A DNA stretch of 64,000 nt from an uncultured Tateyamaria sp. (lineage in GTDB: Bacteria > Pseudomonadota > Alphaproteobacteria > Rhodobacterales > Rhodobacteraceae). The position numbers were made by a program, and so were the translations under genes. The notes under the pieces were generated by a model. That model saw only the letters and a list, made by a program, of their open reading frames with translations, did no database searches and was not told the origin of the DNA. The DNA is taken from the NCBI RefSeq assembly GCF_947497045.1, contig NZ_CANMEU010000001.1, positions 62,001-126,000 of the forward strand. The letters are read 5' to 3'. Position 1 is the stretch's first letter. The number at the start of each line of letters is the position of its first letter. Positions 10,981 through 25,054 of the stretch are shown piece by piece.

Positions 10981-11790
10981 ATGCAGGTTATCGGGCTGTG
11001 CCGCTTCTCCTATCCGGCCATTGGCGGCTTTCAGGTGGATTTTGAAACACTTGAGGAAAAGCTGGCCTATCTCTATGCCCCCGCCCGCATGGAAGAGCGG
11101 TTTGCCACGTTCGAGACCATCACCCTGCCCCCGTTGCGGGCCCAGACGGATCCCGACTTTACCTTTGTGGTCGTCATCGGCGACAGCCTGCCCGACATGT
11201 ATCGCGACCGGCTTGAGGCGTTGCTGTCGGATATGCCACAAGCCGATTTGCAGGTGCATGCCCCCGCGCAACATCGCCCGGTGATGAAGAAGATCATCAA
11301 TTCCGTACGCCGCAACACAGACGCACCCTGCCTGCAATTTCGCATGGATGACGATGACGCGGTAGCCATGGACTATGTCGAACGGTTGCGCGGGGTCGCG
11401 ACGGACGTGCGCACCCTCGCAGCACGCAACGAGTTGCTTGGGATCGACTTCAATCGCGGATACATCATCCGGCCCCGCGCAAAGGGGATCGAGGCGGCGG
11501 CAACCTCCGCCCCGTTTCAGACGGCTGCATTGGCGATGATGGTCCATCCCAAATCGCGCCAGACCATTATGAATTTCGCCCATTTCCGCCTGCCCAACAT
11601 GATGGCCTGCGTGACCCTGACCGAGCCCGTGATGCTGCTGCGCGGACACAACGATTTCAACGACTCGCGCCAGGGCCCGTCCGTGAAACCCCAAAAGCTC
11701 GCGATGATGGACGCTGCGGGCGAGGCCGAATTGGCCGATCGGTTCAATATCGACGCAGATGCCGTGCGCGCCGCCTTTTCACGCCTGTGA
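10981..11790 (+). CDS. Putative rhamnosyltransferase-like glycosyltransferase
   Basis: This 269-residue protein begins MQVIGLCRFSYPAIGGFQ. It has an acidic metal/nucleotide-sugar site FRMDDDDAVAMDYVERL near residues 120-135, a DxD-type motif. The pattern fits the putative rhamnosyl transferase family (PF11316) found in Roseobacters. It has an AGGA ribosome site and probably forms an operon with the lyase upstream, which suggests surface polysaccharide modification. The 3' end overlaps the convergent EamA gene by 12 bp. Donor and acceptor are unknown. Confidence 0.7.
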   Translation: MQVIGLCRFSYPAIGGFQVDFETLEEKLAYLYAPARMEERFATFETITLPPLRAQTDPDFTFVVVIGDSLPDMYRDRLEALLSDMPQADLQVHAPAQHRPVMKKIINSVRRNTDAPCLQFRMDDDDAVAMDYVERLRGVATDVRTLAARNELLGIDFNRGYIIRPRAKGIEAAATSAPFQTAALAMMVHPKSRQTIMNFAHFRLPNMMACVTLTEPVMLLRGHNDFNDSRQGPSVKPQKLAMMDAAGEAELADRFNIDADAVRAAFSRL

Positions 11791-12645
11791 CAGACGACGT
11801 TCGCGGTAAAGCGTGAACAGGCCCGTCGCCACAACAATAGCCGCTCCAAGCAGGGTCACAGAGCTGGGCCAATCATCAAACACCACCCAGCCCAGCACCA
11901 ACGCCCATATGAGCCCCGTGTAGCGGAACGGCGCGATAAAGCTGATCTCGCCCACGCGCATCACCTGCACCGAAAAGAAATACCCGCCAATGATGAACAC
12001 CGAAGCGCCACCGATCAACGCGGCAAGGCGGGTGTCAATCGGCACCCATTCGGTTGTGACCGACGCCGCCCCCGCACAGATCATCACCGTCACCGCAGCC
12101 ACCAGGGTGACCGTCATGGACGGCACACCGGGGCTAAGCCGCCGCGTCGACAAATCGCGCACGGTCACGCAGGCGACAGCCACAAGCGCATACCCCGCAT
12201 AGATCGAAAACCCCTCGGGTCCCGGACGTACGATCAACAACATGCCCATGAACCCAAGCAAGATCGCAGACATGCGACGCCATCCAAGCGGTTCGCGAAA
12301 AAACAACGCCGCCCCAACTGCAACCGTCAGGGGCAGGACCTGCAAAACCGCGGTTACATTCGCCAGCGGCATGTTCAGAAGGGCGGTGATAAAGAAATAG
12401 GCCGCGCCCACTTCGGCAATGGACCGCAGCGCGATCAGCCCCCAATCCCGCCCTGAGATGCGAAAATGGATCGTACCCAGCCAACGGGCCAGCGCCAAGA
12501 TCAGAACCACGCTCAGCACGCCACGCAGAACCAACAATTGCGTCAACGGCACGTCCCCGTTCGTAAGCTTGATCAGCGCATCGTTGAAGGTAAACGACGC
12601 CATCGAAGCCATCATCAAAAGCGCACCGGTGGTGTTGGGGGACAT
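11779..12645 (-). CDS. EamA/DMT-family membrane transporter
   Basis: From the ATG at 12645 the protein is 288 residues with about ten hydrophobic segments arranged as two EamA repeats. The second repeat contains ...SVTLLGAAIVVATGLFTLYRERR at the C-terminus. Such proteins export metabolites or amino acids; the substrate is not predictable. The frame opens at 12711, but the extra 22 residues are hydrophilic and unlike the family. It converges on the glycosyltransferase and is divergent from mtfA. Confidence 0.8.
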   Translation of the reverse strand: MSPNTTGALLMMASMASFTFNDALIKLTNGDVPLTQLLVLRGVLSVVLILALARWLGTIHFRISGRDWGLIALRSIAEVGAAYFFITALLNMPLANVTAVLQVLPLTVAVGAALFFREPLGWRRMSAILLGFMGMLLIVRPGPEGFSIYAGYALVAVACVTVRDLSTRRLSPGVPSMTVTLVAAVTVMICAGAASVTTEWVPIDTRLAALIGGASVFIIGGYFFSVQVMRVGEISFIAPFRYTGLIWALVLGWVVFDDWPSSVTLLGAAIVVATGLFTLYRERRLSQA

Positions 12646-12782
12646 CCGTGTAAACCTGATCCGTGTTGGGGCAACGCTATCGCGCTCGGAAGCGTGACGC
12701 CAGTGGATCACTCGGTCTATTTTCGGCGTGACGTGCGATTTCTGGGATTCGCAAAGCCGTGGACCTGCGTTACGGTCCGCCT

Positions 12783-13592
12783 ATGAGCTTGTTTTTCCTC
12801 CTGATCCTGATCGGCGTCGCGATCTTTTTCTACCGACAATGGGCAAAGAAGCAGCATCGCCTGACACTGCTCAGGAGTCGGATCACCGACCATCAGCGCG
12901 ACGTGATCGGACGCTGTGTGCCCATGGTCCACAAGATCCCGACCGAATTTCACCGCCCCCTTGAGGGCAAGATCAATCTGTTCCTCGATCAGGTTACGAT
13001 GGTTGGCTACCACGGGCTCGAGGTCACCGAAGAAATGGAGCTGTCCATCGCAACCCAAGCCTGTCTGCTCGTGATGAATACGGATGCCTGGTACGACACG
13101 CTGACGACGGTGATGATCTACCCCGGTGCCTTCAAATCCAAAACGGCGCGACATGACGGGTTCGTCGTCACCGAAAAGGAAACCGTGCGTACCGGCGAAA
13201 GCTGGAACCGCGGGCCTGTGATCCTGTCATGGACACATTCAAATGACGGCGCATTGGACACAGGCGACGGGGACAACGTCGTACTGCACGAGTTCGCGCA
13301 TCAACTCGATGAACGCTCGGGCCGCGCGGATGGGGCCCCTATCCTGCGCAGGGGGCAGGATTTCAGCACGTGGGAGACTGTCTTTCTCGCCGCTTTTGAC
13401 CGCCTTGATGACAGGGTGTCGCGCGGGCTGCCGACGGTGATGGATGCCTACGGCGCGGAAAACCATCAGGAGTTTTTTGCCGTCGGGGTCGAGACGTTTT
13501 TTGAGCGCCCTAATGAGCTGAAACGGGCCGAGCCCGCGTTTTACGAGCAACTGTCGGAATTGCTGGGCCTGGATCCTGCAAGTTGGGTCTGA
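12783..13592 (+). CDS. mtfA: MtfA-like zinc-dependent peptidase
   Basis: The 269-residue protein starts with one N-terminal membrane segment (residues 2-18). It contains HEFAHQLDE at 169-177, the HExxH zinc site, and a downstream EFFAVGVETFFE (230-241) that supplies the third ligand. This matches MtfA, which in E. coli is an aminopeptidase titrating the glucose repressor Mlc. Whether Mlc exists here is unknown. It converges on rpoC across a shared terminator. Confidence 0.88.
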   Translation: MSLFFLLILIGVAIFFYRQWAKKQHRLTLLRSRITDHQRDVIGRCVPMVHKIPTEFHRPLEGKINLFLDQVTMVGYHGLEVTEEMELSIATQACLLVMNTDAWYDTLTTVMIYPGAFKSKTARHDGFVVTEKETVRTGESWNRGPVILSWTHSNDGALDTGDGDNVVLHEFAHQLDERSGRADGAPILRRGQDFSTWETVFLAAFDRLDDRVSRGLPTVMDAYGAENHQEFFAVGVETFFERPNELKRAEPAFYEQLSELLGLDPASWV

Positions 13593-13627
13593 CGGGCAAA
13601 GCCCCCGGACAAACCACGTTGCACCCA

Positions 13628-13660
13628 CAAAAAACCCCGCCTCACTGGGCGGGGTTTTTC
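13628..13660. terminator. Bidirectional terminator between mtfA and rpoC
   Basis: A stem AACCCCGCC/GGGCGGGGTT with a 5- to 6-base loop is flanked by A runs on the left and T runs on the right. It can therefore end both the rightward mtfA transcript and the leftward rpoBC transcript. Confidence 0.9.
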
Positions 13661-13684
13661 AATTTTCACTGTGGTGACAAAAGC

Positions 13685-16600
13685 TTAATCGCGGCTCTCG
13701 TCACTAGGTGTTACAGGCGTGTCAAACACATCGCCACCGACCACATCATCTGGTGTAGGCGCAGCCAGCGCGGCTGCGGCCTCGGCTTCTTCGCGGCGGG
13801 CCTCGATGACAACGTTGTCACGATCCGATGCGATCTTGCGCATCGCTTGGGTCGCGCCACCAGTCCCGGCAGGGATCAGACGGCCCACGATGACGTTTTC
13901 CTTGAGGCCAACCAGCTTGTCTTTCTTACCCTGTACAGAGGCTTCGGTAAGAACGCGGGTTGTCTCCTGGAAAGACGCCGCCGAGATGAACGAACGGGTC
14001 TGCAAGGACGCCTTGGTGATGCCCAGAAGGATCGGCCCGCCTTGGGCCGGACGGCCCTTCTTGGACAGTGCCTTTTCGTTGGCCAGATCGAATTCCTGCT
14101 TGTCCACATGCTCGCCCTTGAGCAGCGTGGTGTCGCCGGAGTCCTCGATCTCCCATTTCTGGAGCATCTGACGCACGATGACTTCGATGTGCTTGTCGTT
14201 GATTTTCACACCTTGCAGGCGATAGACGTCCTGCACTTCGTCGATCATGTAATCCGCCAGCGCCTCAACGCCCATAATGGCAAGGATGTCATGGGGGGCC
14301 GGGTTGCCATCCATGATGTAGTCACCCTTCTGGACGAAGTCGCCTTCGGCCACAGGGATGTGCTTGCCCTTGGGCACCATGTACTCAACCTTGTCCATGG
14401 ATTCATCCGATGGCTCAATCGCGATACGGCGCTTGTTTTTGTAGTCCTTGCCAAAGCGCACGTAGCCATCGATTTCGGCGATGATCGCGTGATCCTTTGG
14501 ACGACGGGCTTCGAACAGTTCGGCCACACGAGGCAGACCACCGGTGATGTCCTTGGTCTTGGCGCCTTCACGGGGAATACGCGCCACGACGTCACCGGCT
14601 TCGACCTTGTCACCATCTTCGACCGACAGAACCGCATCCACGGACATCGGATAGGTCACCGGGTTGCCCGCATCGTTGCGGACCGGCTCGCCATCGTCGC
14701 CCACAAGAATGATCTCGGGCTTGAGTTCGTTGCCTTTGGGGGCAGTACGCCAGTCGATGACGATTTTCTGGGTCATGCCTGTCGCATCGTCGGTTTCGTC
14801 GCGCACAGCCAGACCGCTGACCAGATCGACATATTTCGCCGTCCCGGCCTTTTCGGCGATGATCGGCAGGGTGTAGGGATCCCACTCGAACAACTTGTCG
14901 CCGCGTTTGACGTCCTGACCTTCGGTAACGAACAGAGCCGTGCCGTAGCCCAGCTTGTGGCTGGCGCGCTCTTCGCCGTTCTCGTCCTGGATGACCAGTT
15001 TCATGTTCCGGCCCATGACCAGAACCTGACCGCTCGCGTTTTTCAACGTCTGCGCGTTCTCAAAGACGATCTTGCCCTCTTGGCTCGCCTCAAGGAACGA
15101 CTGTTGGCCACCTTGGGCAACGCCGCCGATGTGGAAGGTCCGCATCGTCAGCTGTGTGCCGGGTTCACCAATGGATTGGGCGGCAATGATACCAACCGCT
15201 TCGCCGGTGTTGACCATGGTGCCGCGGGCAAGGTCACGACCATAGCAGGTCGCGCACACACCTTCTTCGGCCTCACAGGTCAGCGGCGAGCGGATGCGCA
15301 TCGACTGCACGGCAAACTCGTCAACCGAATCTGCCATCCGTTCGTCAATCAGCGTCCCGTGGGCCAGCAACACCTCGTCGGTGCCGGGTTTGAGGACATC
15401 CTCGGCCGTGACACGACCCAGCACACGCTCGGCCAGCGACGACACAACCTCACCGTCATTCACTGCCGCTTCGGCTGTGATCGCGTTTTCGGTGCCGCAA
15501 TCGCGATCACGCACGATGCAGTCCTGTGCGACGTCCACGAGACGACGGGTCAGATAGCCCGAGTTCGCCGTCTTGAGGGCGGTGTCGGACAGACCCTTAC
15601 GGGCACCGTGGGTCGAGTTGAAGTATTCAAGAACGGTCAGACCTTCCTTGAAGTTCGAGATGATGGGCGTTTCGATGATGTCGCCGTTCGGCTTGGCCAT
15701 CAGGCCACGCATCCCGCCAAGCTGTTTCATCTGAGTGACCGAGCCACGCGCACCGGAGTGGGCCATCATGTAAACCGAGTTCGGTTCACGCTCTGACCCG
15801 TCCGCATCTGTCTGCGCCGCCGAAATGGAGCCCATCATGGCGTCGGTAACCTTGTCGTTACATTTCGACCAGGCATCGACGACCTTGTTGTACTTCTCAC
15901 CCTGGGTGATCAGACCGTCCATGTACTGCTGTTCGAAATCCTTCACCTGCTCCCGCGTCTCATCGACGATGGGCCATTTGGTGTCGGGGATCAGCATATC
16001 GTCCTTGCCGAACGAAATGCCCGCCTTGAACGCGTGGCGGAAGCCCATGGTCATAATCTGGTCGCAGAAGATTACCGACTCTTTCTGACCGCAATAGCGA
16101 TAGACTGTGTCGATGACCTGCTGCACCTCTTTCTTGCGCAGCAAACGGTTGACCAATTCAAACGGGGCCTTGTTGTTGAGCGGCAACAGCGCGCCAAGCA
16201 GCACACGACCGGGGGTCGTTTCAAACCGCTGCGTGACTTCGATGCCTTCGTCGTTGATCTGCGGAATACGGGCCACGATCTTGGTGTGGAGGTGCACGAT
16301 GCCTGCGTCCAGCGCGTGCTGCACTTCATCGATCGAGCCAAAGACCATGCCCTGCCCTTTCAGGCCCTCACGTTCCAGCGTCACGTAATACAGACCCAGG
16401 ATCATATCCTGCGACGGCACGATGATCGGCGCGCCGTTGGCGGGCGACAGAACGTTGTTGGTCGACATCATCAACACACGGGCTTCCAACTGCGCCTCGA
16501 GGCTCAGCGGCACGTGCACGGCCATCTGGTCACCGTCAAAGTCGGCGTTGAAGGCCGAGCAGACCAGCGGGTGAAGCTGGATCGCCTTGCCTTCGATCAG

Positions 16601-17929
16601 GACGGGTTCGAACGCCTGAATGCCAAGACGGTGCAGCGTGGGCGCACGGTTGAGCATAACAGGATGTTCGCGGATGACCTCGTCAAGGATATCCCACACC
16701 TCGGGGCGCTCTTTTTCGACCAGTTTCTTGGCCTGTTTGACGGTCGAGGACAGCCCCTTCGCCTCAAGCCGCGAATAGATGAACGGCTTGAACAGTTCGA
16801 GCGCCATCTTCTTGGGCAGACCACATTGGTGCAGCTTCAACTCAGGCCCGGTCACAATGACCGAACGGCCCGAGAAGTCGACGCGCTTGCCCAAAAGGTT
16901 CTGGCGGAAGCGGCCCTGCTTACCTTTCAGCATGTCTGACAGCGATTTCAGCGGGCGCTTGTTGGCACCTGTAATCACCCGGCCACGACGGCCGTTGTCA
17001 AACAGCGCATCCACGGATTCCTGCAACATCCGCTTTTCGTTGCGCACGATGATATCGGGCGCACGCAGTTCGATCAGACGCTTCAGACGGTTGTTCCGGT
17101 TGATGACCCGACGATAGAGATCGTTGAGGTCGGAGGTCGCAAAACGGCCCCCATCCAGCGGCACCAGCGGGCGCAGTTCCGGCGGGATCACGGGGATCAC
17201 GGTCAGAACCATCCACTCTGGCCGGTTACCGGATTCAAGGAAGGATTCCACGACCTTGAGGCGCTTGATGATCTTCTTGGGCTTCAACTCGCCTGTCGCC
17301 TCTTTTAGATCGGCGCGCAGGGTTTCGGCCTCTTGCTCAAGGTCGATCTGGGACAGCATCTCGCGGATCGCTTCGGCACCGATATTGGCGGTGAACGCGT
17401 CCATGCCGAACGCGTCCTGGGCGTCCATGAACTCTTCTTCGCTCAACATCTGGCCATAGCTGAGGTCCGTCAGACCGGGTTCGGTCACCACGTAATTTTC
17501 AAAATACAGCACACGTTCGAGATCGCGCAGCGTCATGTCCAGCATCAGACCAATGCGGGACGGCAGCGATTTCAGGAACCAGATGTGGGCGACGGGGGCC
17601 GCCAGTTCAATGTGGCCCATCCGCTCGCGGCGGACCTTTTGCAGCGTGACTTCCACGCCGCATTTCTCGCAGACAACGCCGCGATATTTCATGCGTTTGT
17701 ATTTGCCGCACAGGCATTCGTAATCCTTGATCGGGCCAAAGATACGGGCACAGAACAGCCCGTCACGCTCGGGCTTGAACGTGCGGTAATTGATGGTCTC
17801 GGGCTTTTTGATCTCGCCAAAAGACCACGAGAGGATGCGTTCGGGCGATGCCAGCGAAACCTTGATCTCATCAAAGACCTTGGGCGGCGTCAGCGGGTTG
17901 AACGGGTTGTTTGTCAGTTCCTGGTTCAT
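13685..17929 (-). CDS. rpoC: RNA polymerase beta' subunit
   Basis: The 1,414-residue protein has the catalytic [15 protein letters not shown] motif with the three Mg-binding Asp. It also has the N-terminal zinc cysteines (CLCGKY...CEKC, residues about 72-90) and the trigger-loop and C-terminal regions ending in [12 protein letters not shown]. The ATG at 17929 has AAGGA 7 bases upstream; the in-frame TTG at 17935 lies inside that spacer and is not used. It follows rpoB after a 78-bp gap with a perfect palindrome. Confidence 0.98.
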   Translation of the reverse strand: MNQELTNNPFNPLTPPKVFDEIKVSLASPERILSWSFGEIKKPETINYRTFKPERDGLFCARIFGPIKDYECLCGKYKRMKYRGVVCEKCGVEVTLQKVRRERMGHIELAAPVAHIWFLKSLPSRIGLMLDMTLRDLERVLYFENYVVTEPGLTDLSYGQMLSEEEFMDAQDAFGMDAFTANIGAEAIREMLSQIDLEQEAETLRADLKEATGELKPKKIIKRLKVVESFLESGNRPEWMVLTVIPVIPPELRPLVPLDGGRFATSDLNDLYRRVINRNNRLKRLIELRAPDIIVRNEKRMLQESVDALFDNGRRGRVITGANKRPLKSLSDMLKGKQGRFRQNLLGKRVDFSGRSVIVTGPELKLHQCGLPKKMALELFKPFIYSRLEAKGLSSTVKQAKKLVEKERPEVWDILDEVIREHPVMLNRAPTLHRLGIQAFEPVLIEGKAIQLHPLVCSAFNADFDGDQMAVHVPLSLEAQLEARVLMMSTNNVLSPANGAPIIVPSQDMILGLYYVTLEREGLKGQGMVFGSIDEVQHALDAGIVHLHTKIVARIPQINDEGIEVTQRFETTPGRVLLGALLPLNNKAPFELVNRLLRKKEVQQVIDTVYRYCGQKESVIFCDQIMTMGFRHAFKAGISFGKDDMLIPDTKWPIVDETREQVKDFEQQYMDGLITQGEKYNKVVDAWSKCNDKVTDAMMGSISAAQTDADGSEREPNSVYMMAHSGARGSVTQMKQLGGMRGLMAKPNGDIIETPIISNFKEGLTVLEYFNSTHGARKGLSDTALKTANSGYLTRRLVDVAQDCIVRDRDCGTENAITAEAAVNDGEVVSSLAERVLGRVTAEDVLKPGTDEVLLAHGTLIDERMADSVDEFAVQSMRIRSPLTCEAEEGVCATCYGRDLARGTMVNTGEAVGIIAAQSIGEPGTQLTMRTFHIGGVAQGGQQSFLEASQEGKIVFENAQTLKNASGQVLVMGRNMKLVIQDENGEERASHKLGYGTALFVTEGQDVKRGDKLFEWDPYTLPIIAEKAGTAKYVDLVSGLAVRDETDDATGMTQKIVIDWRTAPKGNELKPEIILVGDDGEPVRNDAGNPVTYPMSVDAVLSVEDGDKVEAGDVVARIPREGAKTKDITGGLPRVAELFEARRPKDHAIIAEIDGYVRFGKDYKNKRRIAIEPSDESMDKVEYMVPKGKHIPVAEGDFVQKGDYIMDGNPAPHDILAIMGVEALADYMIDEVQDVYRLQGVKINDKHIEVIVRQMLQKWEIEDSGDTTLLKGEHVDKQEFDLANEKALSKKGRPAQGGPILLGITKASLQTRSFISAASFQETTRVLTEASVQGKKDKLVGLKENVIVGRLIPAGTGGATQAMRKIASDRDNVVIEARREEAEAAAALAAPTPDDVVGGDVFDTPVTPSDESRD

Positions 17930-17971
17930 TTTCAAATCCTTGAAAGGGGCGCTATGGGAAACGAAAGGCAG

Positions 17972-17997
17972 GTAAGGCGGATTTAAATCCGCCTTAC
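17972..17997. repeat. Perfect 26-bp palindrome between rpoB and rpoC
   Basis: The sequence from GTAAGGCGG through a central ATTTAAAT to CCGCCTTAC is its own reverse complement. The right half plus its flank (ATCCGCCTTACG then GGGT.TTGCG) resembles the inner part of the tuf 3' repeats, so it is probably a member of the same dispersed family. No T run follows on the minus strand, so read-through from rpoB to rpoC is expected. Confidence 0.9.
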
Positions 17998-18007
17998 GCG
18001 GGTTGCG

Positions 18008-22144
<4,137 letters not shown>

Positions 22145-22436
22145 ACTATAAGTCACCTTTCAGCGTTTCTCTGGGGTGCGCGCGCCGTCGGGCTCCGGTG
22201 CGCCGCCCCGTCGAGATCGATGGGATCTAGGTCAATTCATAGCCACCGTCCCACCGGTGGCCTCCCGACCTTTGAACCGCATCTTGGAAAAGACTTTTGA
22301 AGGAAAGCCCTTACCAAGACGGGTCGGGCCGGACACGCGATATGCGCATCCAGCCCAGATTTTTCAAGGAGGAGCGGGAAACGAGGTGGTTCCCAGTCAC
22401 TTTTCAAAACCGAAAAGCGCCCCCTGATGTCCGGCC

Positions 22437-22811
22437 TTAGGCCAGTTCGACTTCGGCACCAGCTGCTTCCAGCTTGGCTTTGACGTCTTCGGCTTCGGCT
22501 TTGTCCACGCCTTCTTTGATCTTGCCACCGGCTTCGACCAGGTCCTTGGCTTCTTTCAGGCCAAGACCTGTGATGCCGCGGACTTCTTTGATGACGTTGA
22601 TTTTCGATGCGCCTGCGTTTTTCAGGACGACGTCGAATTCCGATTTTTCCTCTTCAGCGGCACCGCCACCGTCAGCAGGACCAGCCATCATCACAGCGCC
22701 GCCAGCGGCGGGCTCGATGCCGTACTCATCCTTGAGGATTGTTTTCAGTTCTTGTGCTTCCAGCAGGGTCAGACCAACGATGTCTTCTGCCAGTTTTTTC
22801 AGATCAGCCAT
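22437..22811 (-). CDS. rplL: 50S ribosomal protein L7/L12
   Basis: The 124 residues show the three L12 parts: N-terminal dimerisation helices ([22 protein letters not shown]), an Ala/Gly hinge (about 35-52), and the factor-binding C-terminal domain [24 protein letters not shown]. It forms the stalk that recruits EF-G and EF-Tu. A longer frame reaches 22865 but the chosen ATG gives the universal start. Confidence 0.97.
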   Translation of the reverse strand: MADLKKLAEDIVGLTLLEAQELKTILKDEYGIEPAAGGAVMMAGPADGGGAAEEEKSEFDVVLKNAGASKINVIKEVRGITGLGLKEAKDLVEAGGKIKEGVDKAEAEDVKAKLEAAGAEVELA

Positions 22812-22886
22812 TTTATCAGCTCTTTCCGTTTCGATATGTGTGTTCCAACGTGTGCAATTTTCCACACGCCGCTCAGACGTATTGCT

Positions 22887-23402
22887 TTACGCGGCCGCCT
22901 TGTCCTCGATGGTGGACAGGATGGATGCGATGTTGCTTGCAGGTGCGCCAATGGACCCGGCGATATTGGATGCAGGTGCGCCAAGCATGCCCGCGATGGT
23001 GCTGATAAGCTCCTCGCGCGAAGGCATCTTCGACACAGCCGTGACACCGGCCCGGTCCAGAGCGTTCTCACCCATCGCCCCGCCGAGGATCACGAACTTG
23101 TCGTTTTCCTTGGCAAAGTCCTCGGACACTTTGGCGGCTGCCACAGGATCTTCGGAATAGGTCAGAACAGTCATGCCCGTCAGAAAGTCAGCTATGCTTT
23201 CGCAAGGCTTCCCATCAAGGGCGATTTTGGCGAGCCTGTTTTTGGCAACACGAACGCTCGACCCGTTGTCGCGTGCACGGGCACGCAGGTCTTGCATTTC
23301 GGCAACTGTCAGACCGGCGTAGTGGGCAACCACGACGACGCCAGAGCTTTCAAAGATCTGGCCGAGTTCGTCGACCACTTTCTCTTTCTGGGCTCTATCC
23401 AC
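22887..23402 (-). CDS. rplJ: 50S ribosomal protein L10
   Basis: Counting from the GTG at 23402 the protein is 171 residues ([24 protein letters not shown]...). GGAG lies 6 bases before this GTG, inside the leader of a longer TTG-started reading (23414), so the GTG is preferred. L10 anchors the L12 dimers. Its C-terminal L12-binding part contains an 11-residue tandem repeat with GAPASNIA at 141-148 and 152-159. In other bacteria L10 represses its own mRNA through a leader, and a matching leader lies upstream here. Confidence 0.95.
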   Translation of the reverse strand: MDRAQKEKVVDELGQIFESSGVVVVAHYAGLTVAEMQDLRARARDNGSSVRVAKNRLAKIALDGKPCESIADFLTGMTVLTYSEDPVAAAKVSEDFAKENDKFVILGGAMGENALDRAGVTAVSKMPSREELISTIAGMLGAPASNIAGSIGAPASNIASILSTIEDKAAA

Positions 23403-23414
23403 AGTTTTCTCCAA

Positions 23415-23500
23415 ATTTGGGGGCGAACCCCCGGCTCAGTTTGCACCGGATCTCTCCGGCGGTTTGGTCCTCGAAATGCACGGGTCCAAAGCCGCCAGAA
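23415..23500 (-). promoter_or_regulatory. L10 leader, autoregulatory mRNA structure
   Basis: The minus strand forms a strong hairpin GGCGG.TTTGG/CCAAACCGCC (23458..23496). It is followed by GGTGCAAACTGAGCC, the kind of conserved strand seen in L10-binding leaders. A GGGGG/CCCCC hairpin with a TTCG loop then sits just before the rplJ ribosome site. Binding of L10(L12)n would repress rplJL translation. The assignment is by pattern, not by covariance search. Confidence 0.65.
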
Positions 23501-23700
23501 GCTCGACAGAGCATCTGAGTTAGAATGGCCTGTTCCCGTCTCGGGCAGGAATTATGATTGAAGGATTTCAACCACCCACCGTCTCGGACGAATATAGGCC
23601 CGCGCGAATCATCGTGCGGACCTATGGGGATGCTCTAGGATGTTTCGCATGAGGATGGAACCCTTGGATGCGGATTTTGCGCCTTTACGCCGATCAAACG

Positions 23701-23730
23701 GAAAAAGGGCGCCCCAATGGACGCCCTTCC
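23701..23730 (-). terminator. Terminator after rplA
   Basis: On the minus strand AAGGGCG and CGCCCTT pair around a 9- to 10-base loop and are followed by TTTTTC. It lies 20 bp after the rplA stop, so rplKA forms a unit separate from rplJL. Confidence 0.8.
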
Positions 23731-23750
23731 CCACATATCTTACGGTCCGA

Positions 23751-24449
23751 TTATTCGGTGACAGCGCTGTCCACTGCAATGCTGACGCCCGGACCCATGG
23801 TCGAGGACAGAGACACCTTTTTCATGTAGGTGCCTTTGGACCCGGCGGGTTTCGCCTTGGCCACAGCGCCCACAAAGGCGCGGATGTTTTCGACCAGCTT
23901 GGCCTCGTCAAAGGATGCTTTGCCGACACCTGCGTGGATCACACCAGCTTTTTCGACCTTGAACTGCACTTCGCCGCCTTTGGCCGCTTTGACGGCTGCC
24001 TCGACGTCCATTGTGACCGTGCCAACCTTGGGGTTGGGCATGAGGTTGCGGGGGCCAAGCACCTTACCCAGACGACCCACGATGGGCATCATGTCGGGGG
24101 TTGCGATGCAGCGATCAAAGTCGATCTTGCCGCCCTGGATGGTTTCCATCAGGTCTTCGGCACCGACGATGTCCGCGCCAGCCGCCTGGGCCTCTTCAGC
24201 CTTGGGGCCACGGGCAAAGACAGCAACGCGTACGTCCTTGCCGGTGCCGTTGGGCAGGCCGACCACACCGCGCACCATCTGGTCTGCGTGGCGGGGGTCG
24301 ACACCAAGGTTCATGGCGATCTCGACGGTTTCGTCGAATTTCGCATTGGCATTGCCTTTGACGAGGCTTACGGCCTCTTCGACGGTGACGTTGTGTTTGT
24401 CAGCGAAGGCGGCGCGCGCCGCAGTTGTGCGTTTTCCGTGCTTTGCCAT
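23751..24449 (-). CDS. rplA: 50S ribosomal protein L1
   Basis: This 232-residue protein has the L1 core: [47 protein letters not shown] and [10 protein letters not shown] near the end. L1 builds the mobile stalk at the E site. In E. coli it represses the L11 operon mRNA. The gene begins 1 bp after the rplK stop. Confidence 0.97.
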   Translation of the reverse strand: MAKHGKRTTAARAAFADKHNVTVEEAVSLVKGNANAKFDETVEIAMNLGVDPRHADQMVRGVVGLPNGTGKDVRVAVFARGPKAEEAQAAGADIVGAEDLMETIQGGKIDFDRCIATPDMMPIVGRLGKVLGPRNLMPNPKVGTVTMDVEAAVKAAKGGEVQFKVEKAGVIHAGVGKASFDEAKLVENIRAFVGAVAKAKPAGSKGTYMKKVSLSSTMGPGVSIAVDSAVTE

Positions 24450-24450
24450 C

Positions 24451-24876
24451 TTACTTCACCTCGATGCCCATGGAGCGGGCGGAGCCCAGGATGATCTGCA
24501 TTGCGCCTTCGATGTCGTTGGCGTTCAGATCTTTCATTTTCGCTTCAGCGATTTCCTTGACCTGTGCGGCGGTCACGGTGCCGACAGTCTCACGGGAGGG
24601 GGTGTTGGCCCCGGATTTCACCTTGGCCGCCTTCTTCAGATAGTAGGACGCAGGTGGCGTCTTGATATCCATGGTGAAGGATTTGTCCTGATAATAGGTG
24701 ATCACGGTCGGGCATGGCGCACCGGGCTCCATGTCTGCGGTCTTGGCGTTGAACGCCTTGCAGAATTCCATGATGTTGATGCCGCGCTGACCCAATGCGG
24801 GGCCGACGGGGGGGGACGGGTTTGCCTGCCCTGCGGGCACTTGCAGCTTCATGCTGCCGACGAGCTTCTTGGCCAT
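24451..24876 (-). CDS. rplK: 50S ribosomal protein L11
   Basis: The 141 residues start [43 protein letters not shown] and end with the rRNA-binding domain containing [21 protein letters not shown]11 forms the GTPase-associated centre and the thiostrepton site. It is preceded by an AGGAG-type ribosome site and a structured leader that may be the L1 target. Confidence 0.97.
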   Translation of the reverse strand: MAKKLVGSMKLQVPAGQANPSPPVGPALGQRGINIMEFCKAFNAKTADMEPGAPCPTVITYYQDKSFTMDIKTPPASYYLKKAAKVKSGANTPSRETVGTVTAAQVKEIAEAKMKDLNANDIEGAMQIILGSARSMGIEVK

Positions 24877-24928
24877 GAGCCATTCTCCTGTTCAACTCCA
24901 CCCCATCGCGACAGGGCAGATATGGTTG

Positions 24929-24972
24929 ATGTGGTCCGGTCAGCGGCGACGCGTCGCCATAACCTCCCACAT
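24929..24972 (-). promoter_or_regulatory. rplK leader hairpin, candidate L1-binding repressor site
   Basis: The minus-strand RNA forms an outer stem AUGUGG/CCACAU and an inner stem GGCGAC/GUCGCC with a short loop. An asymmetric internal loop containing GGAGGUUAU lies between them. GTGGGAGG before rplK resembles L1-target mimics known from other L11 operons. The functional role is inferred. Confidence 0.5.
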
Positions 24973-24985
24973 GGGATGCTGCCTA

Positions 24986-25020
24986 ATGCAACAAGGGCGC
25001 CGATTACAGCGCCCTTGCCT
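24986..25020 (-). terminator. Hairpin terminator after the OmpA-like gene
   Basis: An 8-bp perfect stem AAGGGCGC/GCGCCCTT with an 8-base loop lies 39 bp after the OmpA-like gene. The following minus-strand bases (GTTGCATT) are only moderately T-rich, so termination may be partial and could feed rplK. Confidence 0.6.
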
Positions 25021-25054
25021 TGGGTTCAATACCTAATTGGGGGATATGTCCCGA

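Larger units (their letters stand above)
23403..23750. other. rplA-rplJ intergenic region
   Basis: This 348-bp gap contains, in minus-strand order, the rplA terminator, a TATATT -10-like box (23591..23596) preceded by GGGCC, and the L10 leader. The terminator implies that rplJ-rplL(-rpoBC) have their own start here. No good -35 was seen, so the promoter is only a candidate. No gene is evident. Confidence 0.5.

Noticed and set aside
13583-15796. 737-codon plus-strand open frame opposite rpoC
   Set aside because: It is the same type of antisense shadow, and it begins across the bidirectional terminator of mtfA/rpoC.
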